Positions 1 through 8,289 of a stretch of 64,000 nucleotides of DNA are shown here, in pieces. Made by a program: the position numbers and the translations under genes. Origin of the DNA: Streptomyces sp. Q6 (GTDB taxonomy: Bacteria > Actinomycetota > Actinomycetes > Streptomycetales > Streptomycetaceae); assembly GCF_036967205.1 (NCBI RefSeq), contig NZ_CP146022.1, forward strand, positions 310,001-374,000, written 5' to 3'. How positions within the stretch are numbered: the first letter of the stretch is position 1; each line of letters begins with the position of its first letter. The notes beneath the pieces are model-generated. The model made no database searches. It saw only the letters and a program-made list of their open reading frames with translations, and was not told the DNA's origin.

Positions 1-811
1 CCACCCGCACGCGCCCCGTCGCCAGCTCGAAGGAGAGCAGCAGGGTGGAGACGTACGCGTCTCCCCGGTGCTGCGCGTACAGCGCCTGGTCGGCCAGGGC
101 CGCCTGGTCGGCGATGTCGATGCCGGCCCGCCGGGCGTTCCGCAGGGCGTTGACGGCCAGGTTGGTCAGCAGCGACGCCGCGATCCCCTCGCCCATGCCG
201 TTCGTGACGGTGAGCGTGAGCGTCTCGCTGGTCGCGGCCCAGTCGAAGTTGTCGCCGTGGATCGCGTACGCGGGCTCCAGCTGCGCCCCGATCGCGTATT
301 CGGTACGGGTGTAGGCCCGCCCGGGAAGCAGCTGCCACTGCATCTCGGCGGCCAGGGTGAGACGGCCGGCCCGTCGGGCCTGGAGGTACACGTCCGTGTC
401 GCGGTCCGCCACGACGATCTCGTGACCGAGGATCTCCGCGAGCGCGGCGAGCTCCTCCACCTGCCGCGGCGTGGATCTCTCCTCCGGGATGCGCACGCGA
501 AGGATGCCGAGCCGGTCGCCGCGCACGGTCACCGGCAGGAACAGATCGACGGCCCCCTCGTCCGCCACCGCACGGCTGTGCGGATCCTGGCTGGCCAGAG
601 CGCGGCCCGCGGGACTGGCGTGGACGGACACGGGCTCGGCGGTGTACGGCAGCTCCGTCACCGGCTGCAGGACCGTGAGGCCGTAGTCGACCATCAGCAG
701 TTCGACGTCCAGCGCCCCGTAGTGCTCGGTCAGCGCCGCCCGCACGGCCTCCAGGAGATCGAAGGGAGCGGCGGTGCGGACAGCGCGTTCCGCAGCCAGG
801 AAATTCGACAC
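1..811 (-). CDS. SpoIIE/PP2C-type protein phosphatase, C-terminus cut by window edge
   Basis: About 270 codons are visible and the frame is still open at base 1. The GTG start at 811 follows a GAAGAAGG ribosome site. The N-terminal half looks like a GAF-type sensor; the C-terminal half is a PP2C/SpoIIE phosphatase domain, with HGDNFDW standing for the usual metal-binding GGDWYD segment and NGMGEG for the usual DxMGHG. The second metal-binding Asp is therefore Asn, so activity may be altered. Such enzymes normally dephosphorylate anti-sigma-factor antagonists or act in stress signalling. It is divergent from a MarR gene across 391 bp. The family call is secure; the substrate is unknown. Confidence 0.8.
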   Translation of the reverse strand, partial: MSNFLAAERAVRTAAPFDLLEAVRAALTEHYGALDVELLMVDYGLTVLQPVTELPYTAEPVSVHASPAGRALASQDPHSRAVADEGAVDLFLPVTVRGDRLGILRVRIPEERSTPRQVEELAALAEILGHEIVVADRDTDVYLQARRAGRLTLAAEMQWQLLPGRAYTRTEYAIGAQLEPAYAIHGDNFDWAATSETLTLTVTNGMGEGIAASLLTNLAVNALRNARRAGIDIADQAALADQALYAQHRGDAYVSTLLLSFELATGRVRV

Positions 812-1202
812 AGCAGCCTTCTTCGATGAACGGCCGGCTGCCGGGCGGGACAGAGAACGGGCTCTGGCGCCGCCGCATCACACACCTGCCCGGGAGAACG
901 CTCCTGGCGGTGCGGGTTCCTCGCGGGACTGACCTCGACCACGATCCCTGTCTCGCGCCTACGAGCCGAGCGGGAACGTCACAGCACCAAAACTGTTGCC
1001 ATGAGGCAACCTAAAGCACGATTCTATCCCGTGGTCACCCATGCCAGGGCTCGGCCCGCGAGCAAGCCCGGACCGATCTGCGGCGCGACCGCACTCCCCG
1101 TCGGACCCGGGGTTACCTTCGACACAACGGGCACACGGCACAGGGGTGCCGCAGTCCCGGCCCGCGAGAGACGCAGCACTGTTCATGGAAGGTGACGGCC
1201 GC
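812..1202. other. divergent intergenic region, phosphatase / MarR
   Basis: No convincing gene is present. A reading frame continues upstream of the MarR start (from 1041) but its codons look unlike protein and the good ribosome site lies at 1187-1192. The region holds one clear palindrome (995-1010) and presumably both promoters. Confidence 0.5.
995..1010. promoter_or_regulatory. candidate MarR operator palindrome
   Basis: GTTGCC-ATGA-GGCAAC is a perfect 6-bp-arm palindrome in the middle of the divergent region between the phosphatase and MarR genes. Size and placement fit a dimeric MarR/winged-helix operator controlling both genes. Regulator assignment is inference from position. Confidence 0.45.
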
Positions 1203-1682
1203 ATGAACTGCGCAGCTCCGTCGGACGACCCCGGCACCGGATGGACGGCGGAGGCCGCCGAAGCGGTCGAGACCATGGCAGCGCTGTGGGCCCGCGCCGC
1301 CCGGTCCACGTCGCCGAAGGTGTCCGAACTTCAGCTCCAGGCCCTGCTCGCCGCACGGGCCGAGCCGCACATCAACCTGCGTGCCCTGGCCGAGGCGGTC
1401 GGCGCCGCACCGCCCGCCGCCAGCCGGCTCTGCGACCGCCTCGAAGCGGCGGGCCTGCTGCGCCGCGGTCCGGCTCCCGCCGGCCGGCGCGAGATAGGGC
1501 TGACCCTGACCACGCAGGGGCACGACGTGCTCGACACCGTCGGTGTCCGGCGCGACGAACTCTTCGGCGCGGTCCTGAGCCGCATGCCGGACGCCGCGCG
1601 CCAGGATCTGCTGACGGGGTTGCGGGCCTTCGGCGAGGCGAGCGGGCCCTGCCGGCACCACGACGACGACGGGTGTCCCTGA
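1203..1682 (+). CDS. MarR-family transcriptional regulator
   Basis: 159 aa. ATG 1203 is preceded by GGAAGG; an in-frame ATG at 1185 overlaps that site and is less likely. The winged-helix core shows LRALAEAVGAAPPAASRLCD followed by RLEAAGLLRR and a wing GRREIGLTLT, the classic MarR arrangement, flanked by dimerisation helices. The tail is rich in His and Asp (RHHDDDG), a possible metal-binding end. It is divergent from a SpoIIE-type phosphatase and convergent with a second MarR gene 17 bp away, whose recognition helix (SSVSRLCDRLEAAGLV) is closely similar; the two are probably paralogues. The ligand is unknown. Confidence 0.85.
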   Translation: MNCAAPSDDPGTGWTAEAAEAVETMAALWARAARSTSPKVSELQLQALLAARAEPHINLRALAEAVGAAPPAASRLCDRLEAAGLLRRGPAPAGRREIGLTLTTQGHDVLDTVGVRRDELFGAVLSRMPDAARQDLLTGLRAFGEASGPCRHHDDDGCP

Positions 1683-1699
1683 ACGTCGTCACACCCCGG

Positions 1700-2206
1700 T
1701 CAGGCGGTGGCCTCCGCGGGACCCACCGACTCGATCTGCTCCTCGCTCAGCCCGATGTGCGCCGCGGCCGCGTGCTCGAACTGCTCCAACCCCTCGGCCA
1801 GCGTGCGCAGTTGATCCGGGGACATGGTCCGCAGCACCGTCACGATCTCGCGTGCGCGGGACGCTCGGAAGTCGTCGAGGACGGCCTCACCGCGTCGGCT
1901 CAGCCGCAGGTCGACCTCGCGCCGGCTCGTGGGGCTGGCCAGGCGCTCCACCAGGCCCGCGGCTTCGAGACGGTCGCACAGGCGACTCACCGAGGACGGC
2001 CGGGACCCGAGCGCCTCGCCCAAGGTCCGCTGATTCACCCTGCGCTGTTCCTCGATGACCGCCAGCGCCCTGAACTGCGACGGCGGCAGGGGGCCCGACA
2101 GCGTCGCTTCCTGGCCGCGGCACCACAACACGTCGAGCAGCTCCGACACATGGCCCGCCACCTGGGCGACGTGCTCAGGGGTGCGGAAGGGCAGACCTCT
2201 GGGCAT
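1700..2206 (-). CDS. MarR-family transcriptional regulator (second)
   Basis: 168 aa. ATG 2206 with GGGAGGG upstream. Helix-turn-helix NQRTLGEALGSRPSSVSRLC, then RLEAAGLVERL and wing SRREVDLRLS. It is very like the regulator at 1203-1682 in its recognition helix, so the two may share or cross-bind operators. It is tail to tail with that gene with 17 bp between stops and no strong terminator hairpin. The ligand cannot be told from the sequence. Confidence 0.85.
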   Translation of the reverse strand: MPRGLPFRTPEHVAQVAGHVSELLDVLWCRGQEATLSGPLPPSQFRALAVIEEQRRVNQRTLGEALGSRPSSVSRLCDRLEAAGLVERLASPTSRREVDLRLSRRGEAVLDDFRASRAREIVTVLRTMSPDQLRTLAEGLEQFEHAAAAHIGLSEEQIESVGPAEATA

Positions 2207-2328
2207 CCCAGCACCCTCCCGTCAGCAAGCGAGGCACAGCAGAACGACGTCGACCGCACCGAGCCTACAGGCGAGCCGTGCCACGAACAGGCCCCGGGAC
2301 CCGTCGTGCGCGGTTGGTCGCACCACCC

Positions 2329-3135
2329 TCACTCATCGGCCACGGGTCGCGCCGTGTAGACCGTCGCCGTCATCGGCGCCCGCACGGGTCCTGTGCCGAG
2401 ACGGTTCGTCATCTCCTGGATGACGGCGTCGCGCACCTCCCCGGCGTCGTCCCGGGCCGCGACCGCCGCGGTCACGGGTGTGCCGGTGAGGAACCCGGTG
2501 GCGACGGACGCGGCCGATTCCGCGACCCCCTCCAGGGTCACCTGCTCGGCCCGGTCGAGGGCGAGGCCCGCGGCGGCGAGGTCCGCCTCGACGACGGCCG
2601 GGTCGCTGTACCCGTGCGGCACCTCCGGCAGGAAGGACGGTGCTCCTTCGGGGAGGGCGTGCTCCAGGGCCGCCTGGAACTCCGCGCCGAATCCGTGCGA
2701 GGCGAGGGGCCCCCAACTGCTGAACAGGAAGCGTCCGTGCGGGGCGAGGACCCGGCGCACCTGTGCGTAGGCGGCGGGTCTGTCGGGGAAGAACATCACG
2801 CCGAACTGGCACAGGACGAGGTCGAAGGCGGCGTCCTCGAAGGGCAGGTCCTGGGCATCGGCCTGCTGCCAGTGCGCGCGTGGTTCCCTGGCCGACCCGC
2901 AGGCGACCATCGCGGCGTTGAGGTCGGTCGCCACGATCGAGACGGTGTCCGTCTCGGCGAGCAGGGCGGAGGTCAGGGCCCCGGTTCCGGCGGCGAGTTC
3001 CAGGACGGTACGGGGCCGCAGCGCTGCCGCTCTGGCGGCGAGATCGGCGGCGAAGGGGCGGAAGAACACCGGCACCAGATACCGCTCGTAGGCCTCCGGC
3101 ATCGAGCGCGTCCAGCGGCGGTCGGCGTCGTTCAC
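2329..3135 (-). CDS. class I SAM-dependent methyltransferase
   Basis: 268 aa. GTG 3135 overlaps the stop of the upstream DUF4242 gene by 4 nt (GTGA), which indicates translational coupling; reading further upstream in frame gives non-protein-like sequence. Motif I is VLELAAGTGALTSAL, followed by an acidic strand end (VATDLNAAM), motif II/III with ADAQDLPFEDAAFDLVLCQFG, and a C-terminal half typical of UbiE-like methyltransferases (FFPDRPAAYAQVRRVLAP). The acceptor is unknown; sequence type suggests a small molecule. A cytosolic enzyme. Confidence 0.85.
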   Translation of the reverse strand: MNDADRRWTRSMPEAYERYLVPVFFRPFAADLAARAAALRPRTVLELAAGTGALTSALLAETDTVSIVATDLNAAMVACGSAREPRAHWQQADAQDLPFEDAAFDLVLCQFGVMFFPDRPAAYAQVRRVLAPHGRFLFSSWGPLASHGFGAEFQAALEHALPEGAPSFLPEVPHGYSDPAVVEADLAAAGLALDRAEQVTLEGVAESAASVATGFLTGTPVTAAVAARDDAGEVRDAVIQEMTNRLGTGPVRAPMTATVYTARPVADE

Positions 3136-3380
3136 GCCGTCAGGGGGACGGGGTGGATTTCGTCGGCCTTGTGGCCGGCCCGCTCGTGGATGCGCTGGAC
3201 CGCTTCCGCCGAGGGTGCTTCGGACAGGCAGTAGACGGTGCCCGACTTCGGGTCCGCCCAGGCCCTCTCGAAGTGGACGCCTTCCTCCTTCTCGATCGCG
3301 AGATCCGCCTGATGCGCCTTCATCAGGTCGTCGGCCGTGAGGCCCTTCATTCCGTGGTGGACGTCCATGAACTGCGACAT
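3132..3380 (-). CDS. DUF4242 small protein (SCO4226-like, nickel-binding family)
   Basis: 82 aa with a very strong ribosome site (GGAAGGAGG) before ATG 3380. It begins MSQFMDVHHGMKGLTADDL, and the FMDVHHGM plus AHQADLAIE pattern is that of the DUF4242 family, ferredoxin-like small proteins of which the Streptomyces member SCO4226 is a known nickel-binding protein. His residues at 8 and 9 and the later VHFERAW segment fit. It is the first gene of a two-gene operon with the methyltransferase. The physiological role is unknown. Confidence 0.75.
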   Translation of the reverse strand: MSQFMDVHHGMKGLTADDLMKAHQADLAIEKEEGVHFERAWADPKSGTVYCLSEAPSAEAVQRIHERAGHKADEIHPVPLTA

Positions 3381-3518
3381 GGCGTCGCACCTCCTTCCAC
3401 GCGGACCCGGCGCCGGGAACCGGTGTTCCCACCAGCCGACTCCTCCTTCCCATCCTCCTCCTGGGCCGCCGTCACAGCTACAGGAGTGGATCTGAAAATG
3501 CGATAGCCCCTAACGAAA

Positions 3519-3538
3519 ACATCTGTTCGACAGGATGT
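3519..3538. promoter_or_regulatory. candidate operator dyad upstream of monooxygenase operon
   Basis: ACATCTGT-TCG-ACAGGATGT is an inverted repeat with one bulged G, in the 237-bp divergent region between the DUF4242 and flavin monooxygenase genes, next to an A-rich stretch (AACGAAAAC). The regulator is unknown; a LysR gene lies at the far end of the monooxygenase operon. Confidence 0.3.
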
Positions 3539-3617
3539 ACGGGCCGCTCCAGGATGGCGTCAGCGGTGGCCAGGTCGACGCGCAGCGGGACGGCGCACCG
3601 CCTGAGGGGAGGCTCAT

Positions 3618-4880
3618 ATGTCCAGTGAAGAGACCGAAGTGGTGATCGTCGGCGCGGGCCAGGCCGGCGTGGCGATGAGCGAGCACCTGGGAGCCCACGG
3701 CGTCCCGCACCTCGTCCTGGAGCGGGACCGCGTCGCCGAACGATGGCGTTCGGAGCGGTGGGACTCCCTGGTCGCGAACGGGCCCGCCTGGCACGACCGG
3801 TTCCCGGGGATGGAGTTCACGGCCGTCGCCCCCGACGGCTTCGCCTCGAAGGAACAGGTCGCCGACTACTTCGTCGCCTACGCCGAGAAGATAGGCGCCC
3901 CGGTCCGCTGCGGTGTCGAGGTGACCTCGGTACGGCGGCACACCGGCCGTCCCGGATTCCGCGTCGAGACGTCGCAGGGGTCCGTGGACGCCCGCTTCGT
4001 CGTGGCCGCGACCGGCCCGTTCCAGCGGCCCGTGATCCCGCCCGTCGTGCCGCGGGACGCCGGCCCCGTACAGCTCCACTCCAGCGGGTACCGCAATCCC
4101 CGACAACTCCCCGAAGGGGCTGTGCTGGTGGTCGGGGCCGGGTCGTCGGGTGTGCAGATAGCCGACGAGCTGCGGCGGTCCGGGCGTCGGGTCGTGCTCT
4201 CGGTCGGACCGCACGACCGGCCGCCGCGCCAGTACCGCGGCCGGGACTTCTGCTGGTGGCTCGGTGTGCTCGGGCTGTGGGACGCGCAGACGCCGCCGCA
4301 GGGCGCCGAACACGTCACCATCGCGGTCTCCGGCGCGCGCGGCGGACACACCGTCGACTTCCGCTCGCTGGCCGCGACCGGTGTCGAACTCGTCGGCATG
4401 ACCACGTCGTACGAGGACGGAGTGCTGCGCTTCGCACCGGACCTCGCCGCCAACATCGCGCTCGGCGACGAGAAGTATCTCGGCCTGCTGCGCGCCGCCG
4501 ACGCCTACGTCGAGCGCAACGGTCTCGATCTTCCCGAGGAGCCGCAGGCCCACGTCCTGGGCCCCGACCCGCGCTGCGTGAGCGAGCCCCGCCTCGCCCT
4601 CGACCTCGCCGGGGCCGACATCACCTCCATCGTCTGGGCGACGGGCTTCGCCGCCGACTACGGATGGCTCGACGTGGACGCCTTCGACGAGCACGGCCGC
4701 CCCGACCACCGGCGCGGCATCTCCCGCGAACCGGGCGTCTACTTCCTCGGCCTGCCGTGGCTGTCCCGGCGCGGATCGAGCTTCATCTGGGGCGTCTGGC
4801 ACGACGCCCGGTACGTCGCGGACCACATCACGACCCGGCTCGGATACCTCAACCACCCCCTTGCCCCGAACCAGGACTGA
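3618..4880 (+). CDS. FAD/NADPH-dependent flavin monooxygenase (CzcO/FMO-like)
   Basis: 420 aa. ATG 3618 with GGGAGG upstream. FAD-binding GAGQAG at residues 12-17 and a second nucleotide-binding GAGSSG at 173-178 give the two-dinucleotide-domain layout of N-hydroxylating and Baeyer-Villiger-type monooxygenases; a C-terminal ATGFAADYGWL segment is the usual ATG motif. It inserts one oxygen from O2 into a nitrogenous or carbonyl substrate using NADPH. It leads an operon with RidA (10 bp gap), DUF1028 and an M20 amidohydrolase, suggesting breakdown of a nitrogen compound that passes through an imine. The substrate is inferred only at that level. Confidence 0.85.
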   Translation: MSSEETEVVIVGAGQAGVAMSEHLGAHGVPHLVLERDRVAERWRSERWDSLVANGPAWHDRFPGMEFTAVAPDGFASKEQVADYFVAYAEKIGAPVRCGVEVTSVRRHTGRPGFRVETSQGSVDARFVVAATGPFQRPVIPPVVPRDAGPVQLHSSGYRNPRQLPEGAVLVVGAGSSGVQIADELRRSGRRVVLSVGPHDRPPRQYRGRDFCWWLGVLGLWDAQTPPQGAEHVTIAVSGARGGHTVDFRSLAATGVELVGMTTSYEDGVLRFAPDLAANIALGDEKYLGLLRAADAYVERNGLDLPEEPQAHVLGPDPRCVSEPRLALDLAGADITSIVWATGFAADYGWLDVDAFDEHGRPDHRRGISREPGVYFLGLPWLSRRGSSFIWGVWHDARYVADHITTRLGYLNHPLAPNQD

Positions 4881-4890
4881 GGAGCAGACC

Positions 4891-5337
4891 ATGGCGAACG
4901 CCCCGATCGTGGCCGGCGGCCACACCCGGATCCGCCCGTTCAACACGCGTGACACCTATCCCGAGCAGCGCCTCGACAACGACCTCTGCCAGGCCGTCGT
5001 GGCGGGCGACACCGTGTACGTCCGCGGCCAGATCGGCCAGGACCTCGACACCAGCGAGTCGGTGGGCGTCGGCGACGCCGAGGCGCAGGCCGAGCGGGCC
5101 ATGGCGAACATCAAGGTGCTGCTCGAAGAGGCGGGCAGCCGCATGGAGCATCTGGTCAAACTGACCATCTATCTGATCGACCCGCGCTACCGCGAGGCGG
5201 TCTACCGCACGGTGGGCCGCTGGACCAAGGGCGTCCACCCCATCTCCACCGGCCTGGTGGTGTCGGCCCTCGCGCGTCCGGAGTGGCTGTGCGAGATCGA
5301 CGCGGTCGCGGTGATCCCGAGGGAGGAGCGCGCGTGA
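4891..5337 (+). CDS. RidA-family protein (enamine/imine deaminase-like)
   Basis: 148 aa. ATG 4891 follows GAGGAG, which overlaps the end of the upstream monooxygenase gene. The small chorismate-mutase-like fold is recognised from GDTVYVRGQIGQDL, the central EAQAERAMANIKVLLEEAG helix and VKLTIYLIDPRYREAVYRTV. Proteins of this family hydrolyse reactive enamines and imines made by PLP enzymes or amine oxidation. Beside a flavin monooxygenase and an amidohydrolase it probably belongs to a specialised RidA subgroup tied to the pathway. Its stop overlaps the next start by 4 nt. Confidence 0.85.
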   Translation: MANAPIVAGGHTRIRPFNTRDTYPEQRLDNDLCQAVVAGDTVYVRGQIGQDLDTSESVGVGDAEAQAERAMANIKVLLEEAGSRMEHLVKLTIYLIDPRYREAVYRTVGRWTKGVHPISTGLVVSALARPEWLCEIDAVAVIPREERA

Positions 5338-6011
5338 CGTTCTCCCTGGTGGTCCGCGACGGTGAGCGGTTCGGCGTCGCGGCCGTCTCGTCCAGTCCCG
5401 CCGTCGCCGCGCGGGTCGTTCATCTGCGGCCCGGCGTCGGCGCGGCCACCTCGCAGAACATCACCGACCCCACGCTCGGCACCGACCTGCTCGACGCGCT
5501 CGCCGGGCACGGTGACGCGGCGCGCGCCCTGGCCGACGTCACCGGCGCGGCACGCAGCGAACAGTCCATCGCCTACCGGCAGTTGACGGTCCTGGGCCGC
5601 TCCGGTCCCGGGTTCGCCTTCAGTGGCGCGCAGACTCTGGGCACGCACGCGTCGGCGACCGCGGACGGTGCGGTCGCGGCCGGGAACATGCTGTCGGGAC
5701 CGCACATCCCCGGTGTGCTCGTGGACGCGTACACCGCCGCCACCGGGGAGTTGGAGGAGCGGCTGCTGACCGCCTTGAAGGCGGCCGTCGCGGCGGGCGG
5801 CGAGGAGGGGCCGGTGCGCTCGGCCGGGCTGGCGGTCGTCGCGGACGTGGGCTGGCGGGTGAGCGACCTGCGGGTGGACTGGGCCGACGACCCGGTCGAC
5901 CGGCTCGGCGACCTCCTCGACGTATGGCTGCCGCAGCGCGACGACTACGTACGGCGCGGACTCGACCCCGCGGACTCCCCCTCGTACGGCGTGCCGGGAG
6001 ATCCGCGATGA
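5334..6011 (+). CDS. DUF1028 family protein (Ntn-hydrolase-like fold)
   Basis: 225 aa. GTG 5334 overlaps the RidA stop (GTGA). It starts VTFSLVVRDGERFGVAAVSSS and contains QNITDPTLG and GNMLSGPHIPGVL, the signature of DUF1028, a family commonly annotated with an Ntn-hydrolase-like fold and often found next to RidA and amidohydrolases. No reaction has been firmly assigned to the family as far as I know. It overlaps the next gene by 4 nt. Probably a cytosolic hydrolase. Confidence 0.75.
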   Translation: MTFSLVVRDGERFGVAAVSSSPAVAARVVHLRPGVGAATSQNITDPTLGTDLLDALAGHGDAARALADVTGAARSEQSIAYRQLTVLGRSGPGFAFSGAQTLGTHASATADGAVAAGNMLSGPHIPGVLVDAYTAATGELEERLLTALKAAVAAGGEEGPVRSAGLAVVADVGWRVSDLRVDWADDPVDRLGDLLDVWLPQRDDYVRRGLDPADSPSYGVPGDPR

Positions 6012-7150
6012 GCGCGCTGAAGCAAGCCGCCCGCAACGCGGTCGACCGGCATGCCGAGGAACTCGTCGGGCTGTCGCGGCGACTGCACGCCGATCCGGAG
6101 ACCGCCTGGGAGGAGCACCGGGCTGCGGCCGCCGTGCCCGACCTGCTCGACCGGGCCGGATTCGACGTCACCTCCGCCTACCTGGGCCTGGACACCGCCT
6201 TCGTCGCCCGGTTCGGCAGCGGGCCCGTGCGGATCGCGCTGTGCGCGGAGTACGACGCGCTGCCCGGCCTGGGCCACGCGTGCGGGCACAATCTCATCGC
6301 CGCGAGCTCGGTCGGTGCCGCTCTCGGCCTGGCCGCCGTGGCCGACGACGCCGGGCTCACCGTGGAGGTCTACGGCACCCCGGCCGAGGAGGGCGGCGGC
6401 GGGAAGATCGAGATGCTGGAGCGGGGGGCCTTCGCCGGGGTCGATCTCGCGATGATGGTGCATCCGGCGCCGGTCGACGTCGCCGAGGCCCGCCCGTTCG
6501 CGGTCAGTCACTCCAAGGTCTCGTACACGGGCAGGTCGGCGCACGCCGCCGCCTATCCGGAGGCCGGTGTCAACGCGGCCGACGCGTTCACCGTCGCACA
6601 GGTCGCCATCGGTCTGCTGCGCCAGCACCTGCCCTCCTCCGCGCGCGTGCACGGCATCGTGACCCACGCGGGCGACGCGCCGAACGCCGTCCCGGAGCGG
6701 TCGACCGGACGCTGGTACGTGCGGGCCGAGACCCTCGCGGAACTCGCCGAACTGGAACCGCGCGTCGTGCGCGCCTTCGAGGCGGGCGCCCTCGCCACCG
6801 GCTGCGACCTGCGCATCGAGCCGGAGAGCCGGCCGTACGCGGAGTTCCGCAACGACGAGACGGCGCTCGGCCACTACCGCGCCAACGCCCTGTCCCTCGG
6901 ACGGGAGTTCGCGCCGCCGGGGCAGGCCGCCCGGATGAACCGCGCCTCCACCGACATGGGCAACGTCTCCCAGGTGGTGCCCGCCATCCACCCCTACATC
7001 GGCATCGGTTCCCTGCCCGCCACCAACCACCAGCGGGAGTTCGCCGCGTACTGCGTGGGCGGGACGGCCGAGCGCGCGCTGCTCGACGGGGCCACGGCGC
7101 TCGCGTGGACGGGCGTGGACCGGAGCGGAGGCGACGATGCCCACCGCTGA
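6008..7150 (+). CDS. M20-family metallo-amidohydrolase
   Basis: 380 aa. ATG 6008 overlaps the DUF1028 stop (ATGA). The dinuclear metal site is seen in EYDALPGLGHACGHN (GHACGHN at 89-95) and GTPAEEGGGGK (EE at 127-128), the amidohydrolase/AbgB-like M20D subtype; a dimerisation insert follows (HAAAYPEAGVNAADA). The reaction is hydrolysis of an amide bond, releasing an amino acid or amine. As last gene of the monooxygenase-RidA-DUF1028 operon it probably makes or frees the pathway substrate. A 206-bp gap without a convincing gene follows. Confidence 0.85.
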   Translation: MSALKQAARNAVDRHAEELVGLSRRLHADPETAWEEHRAAAAVPDLLDRAGFDVTSAYLGLDTAFVARFGSGPVRIALCAEYDALPGLGHACGHNLIAASSVGAALGLAAVADDAGLTVEVYGTPAEEGGGGKIEMLERGAFAGVDLAMMVHPAPVDVAEARPFAVSHSKVSYTGRSAHAAAYPEAGVNAADAFTVAQVAIGLLRQHLPSSARVHGIVTHAGDAPNAVPERSTGRWYVRAETLAELAELEPRVVRAFEAGALATGCDLRIEPESRPYAEFRNDETALGHYRANALSLGREFAPPGQAARMNRASTDMGNVSQVVPAIHPYIGIGSLPATNHQREFAAYCVGGTAERALLDGATALAWTGVDRSGGDDAHR

Positions 7151-7356
7151 CGAGGCCAGACGGGACGTGGGGCGCGGGACCGCTGCGCGGTGCGGTCCTG
7201 GCGGCGACCCCCGGCACGTCCGCGGCGGGGTCCGCGGCGGCCCTCCCTCCACGGACCCGGCAGAGCGGGCTGTCGGTCGCGCACACCCTCACGGCGGCGC
7301 TGTTCGCCGACACGTAAGGTCGGGCGGACACGGATCACCGGGCACGAAGGTCTCGC

Positions 7357-8283
7357 ATGACGTCTCCGCTGGGTTTCACCCTTGTCCAGCTGCGCTATTT
7401 CCTGGTCGCCGCCGAGCGCGGCTCCATGACGGAGGCGTCGGCGGAACTCCACATCGCGCAGTCCGCCGTGTCCACGGCCGTCTACAACCTGGAGCGTGAG
7501 CTACGGGTCCAGCTGTTCATCCGGCGCCGGGGGAAGGGGCTGACCCTGACCCCCGCGGGGGAACGGCTGCGGGCGCAGGCGCGCGAACTCCTCGCGCGGG
7601 CCCGTGAGGTGGAGCGGGAGGCCCGCGGGGACGGCGAACAGCTCTCCGGTCCTGTGACCGTGGGCTGCTTCGTGACGCTCGCCCCGTACTACCTGCCGCC
7701 GCTGTTCAGCGAGTGCACCCGGCGCCATCCGGGCATCGAGATCGACGTGGTGGAGGCGGAGACGGACCAGCTCGTGCACGCCCTGGCCGCGGGGCGGGTG
7801 GACTTCGCCCTCACCTACGGACTCGGCCTGTCGTCCGAGCCCGAGCTGCGCGGCGAGACGATCGCCCGCGCGCCGGCGTACGTCATCGTCGCCGCCGGTC
7901 ATCCGCTGGCCGGGCAGGGCAGTGTCGCGCTCGCCGAGCTGTCCGCGGACCCCCTCGTACTGCTCGATCTCCCGCACAGCCGCGACTACTTCCACGCGCT
8001 GGTCGCCGCCACCGGCACCGCCCCCGACGTCCGCTACCGCACCCGGAGCTACGAGACCGTGCGCTCGCTGGTCGCCCGGGGGCTCGGCTACTCCGTCCTC
8101 AACCAGCGTCCGGCGACCAGCCAGACGTACGGCGGCGGCGAGGTCGCCGAACTCGCGCTCCGCGACGGCGGCCCCCCGCTGGAGGTCAAGATCGCCTCGG
8201 TGGCCGACGTGACGCAGACCGCGCGCGCCCGCGCCGTGATGGACGTCCTGCGCGACATCGCGCCCCGCCCGGACCGGGCCTGA
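7357..8283 (+). CDS. LysR-family transcriptional regulator
   Basis: 308 aa. ATG 7357 with GAAGG upstream. The N-terminal helix-turn-helix (about residues 10-65) contains TEASAELHIAQSAVSTAVYN and the LFIRRRGKGLTLTPAG wing linker; the rest is the two-lobed effector domain. It lies downstream of the monooxygenase/M20 operon on the same strand and ends 6 bp from the convergent TetR gene. It most likely senses an intermediate of one of the two flanking catabolic operons. Confidence 0.9.
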   Translation: MTSPLGFTLVQLRYFLVAAERGSMTEASAELHIAQSAVSTAVYNLERELRVQLFIRRRGKGLTLTPAGERLRAQARELLARAREVEREARGDGEQLSGPVTVGCFVTLAPYYLPPLFSECTRRHPGIEIDVVEAETDQLVHALAAGRVDFALTYGLGLSSEPELRGETIARAPAYVIVAAGHPLAGQGSVALAELSADPLVLLDLPHSRDYFHALVAATGTAPDVRYRTRSYETVRSLVARGLGYSVLNQRPATSQTYGGGEVAELALRDGGPPLEVKIASVADVTQTARARAVMDVLRDIAPRPDRA

Positions 8284-8289
8284 GAGCCG

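Noticed and set aside
68-829. Long plus-strand frame opposite the phosphatase
   Set aside because: The composition is Arg/Gly/His-rich shadow sequence; the minus strand encodes a recognisable phosphatase.
1041-1202. Upstream extension of the first MarR protein
   Set aside because: The extra residues are Pro/Arg-rich and the good ribosome site is just before ATG 1203.
7137-7356. Small frame after the M20 gene, starting ATG 7137
   Set aside because: Sequence is Arg/Gly-rich without fold-like pattern and it runs into the LysR gene; treated as non-coding.
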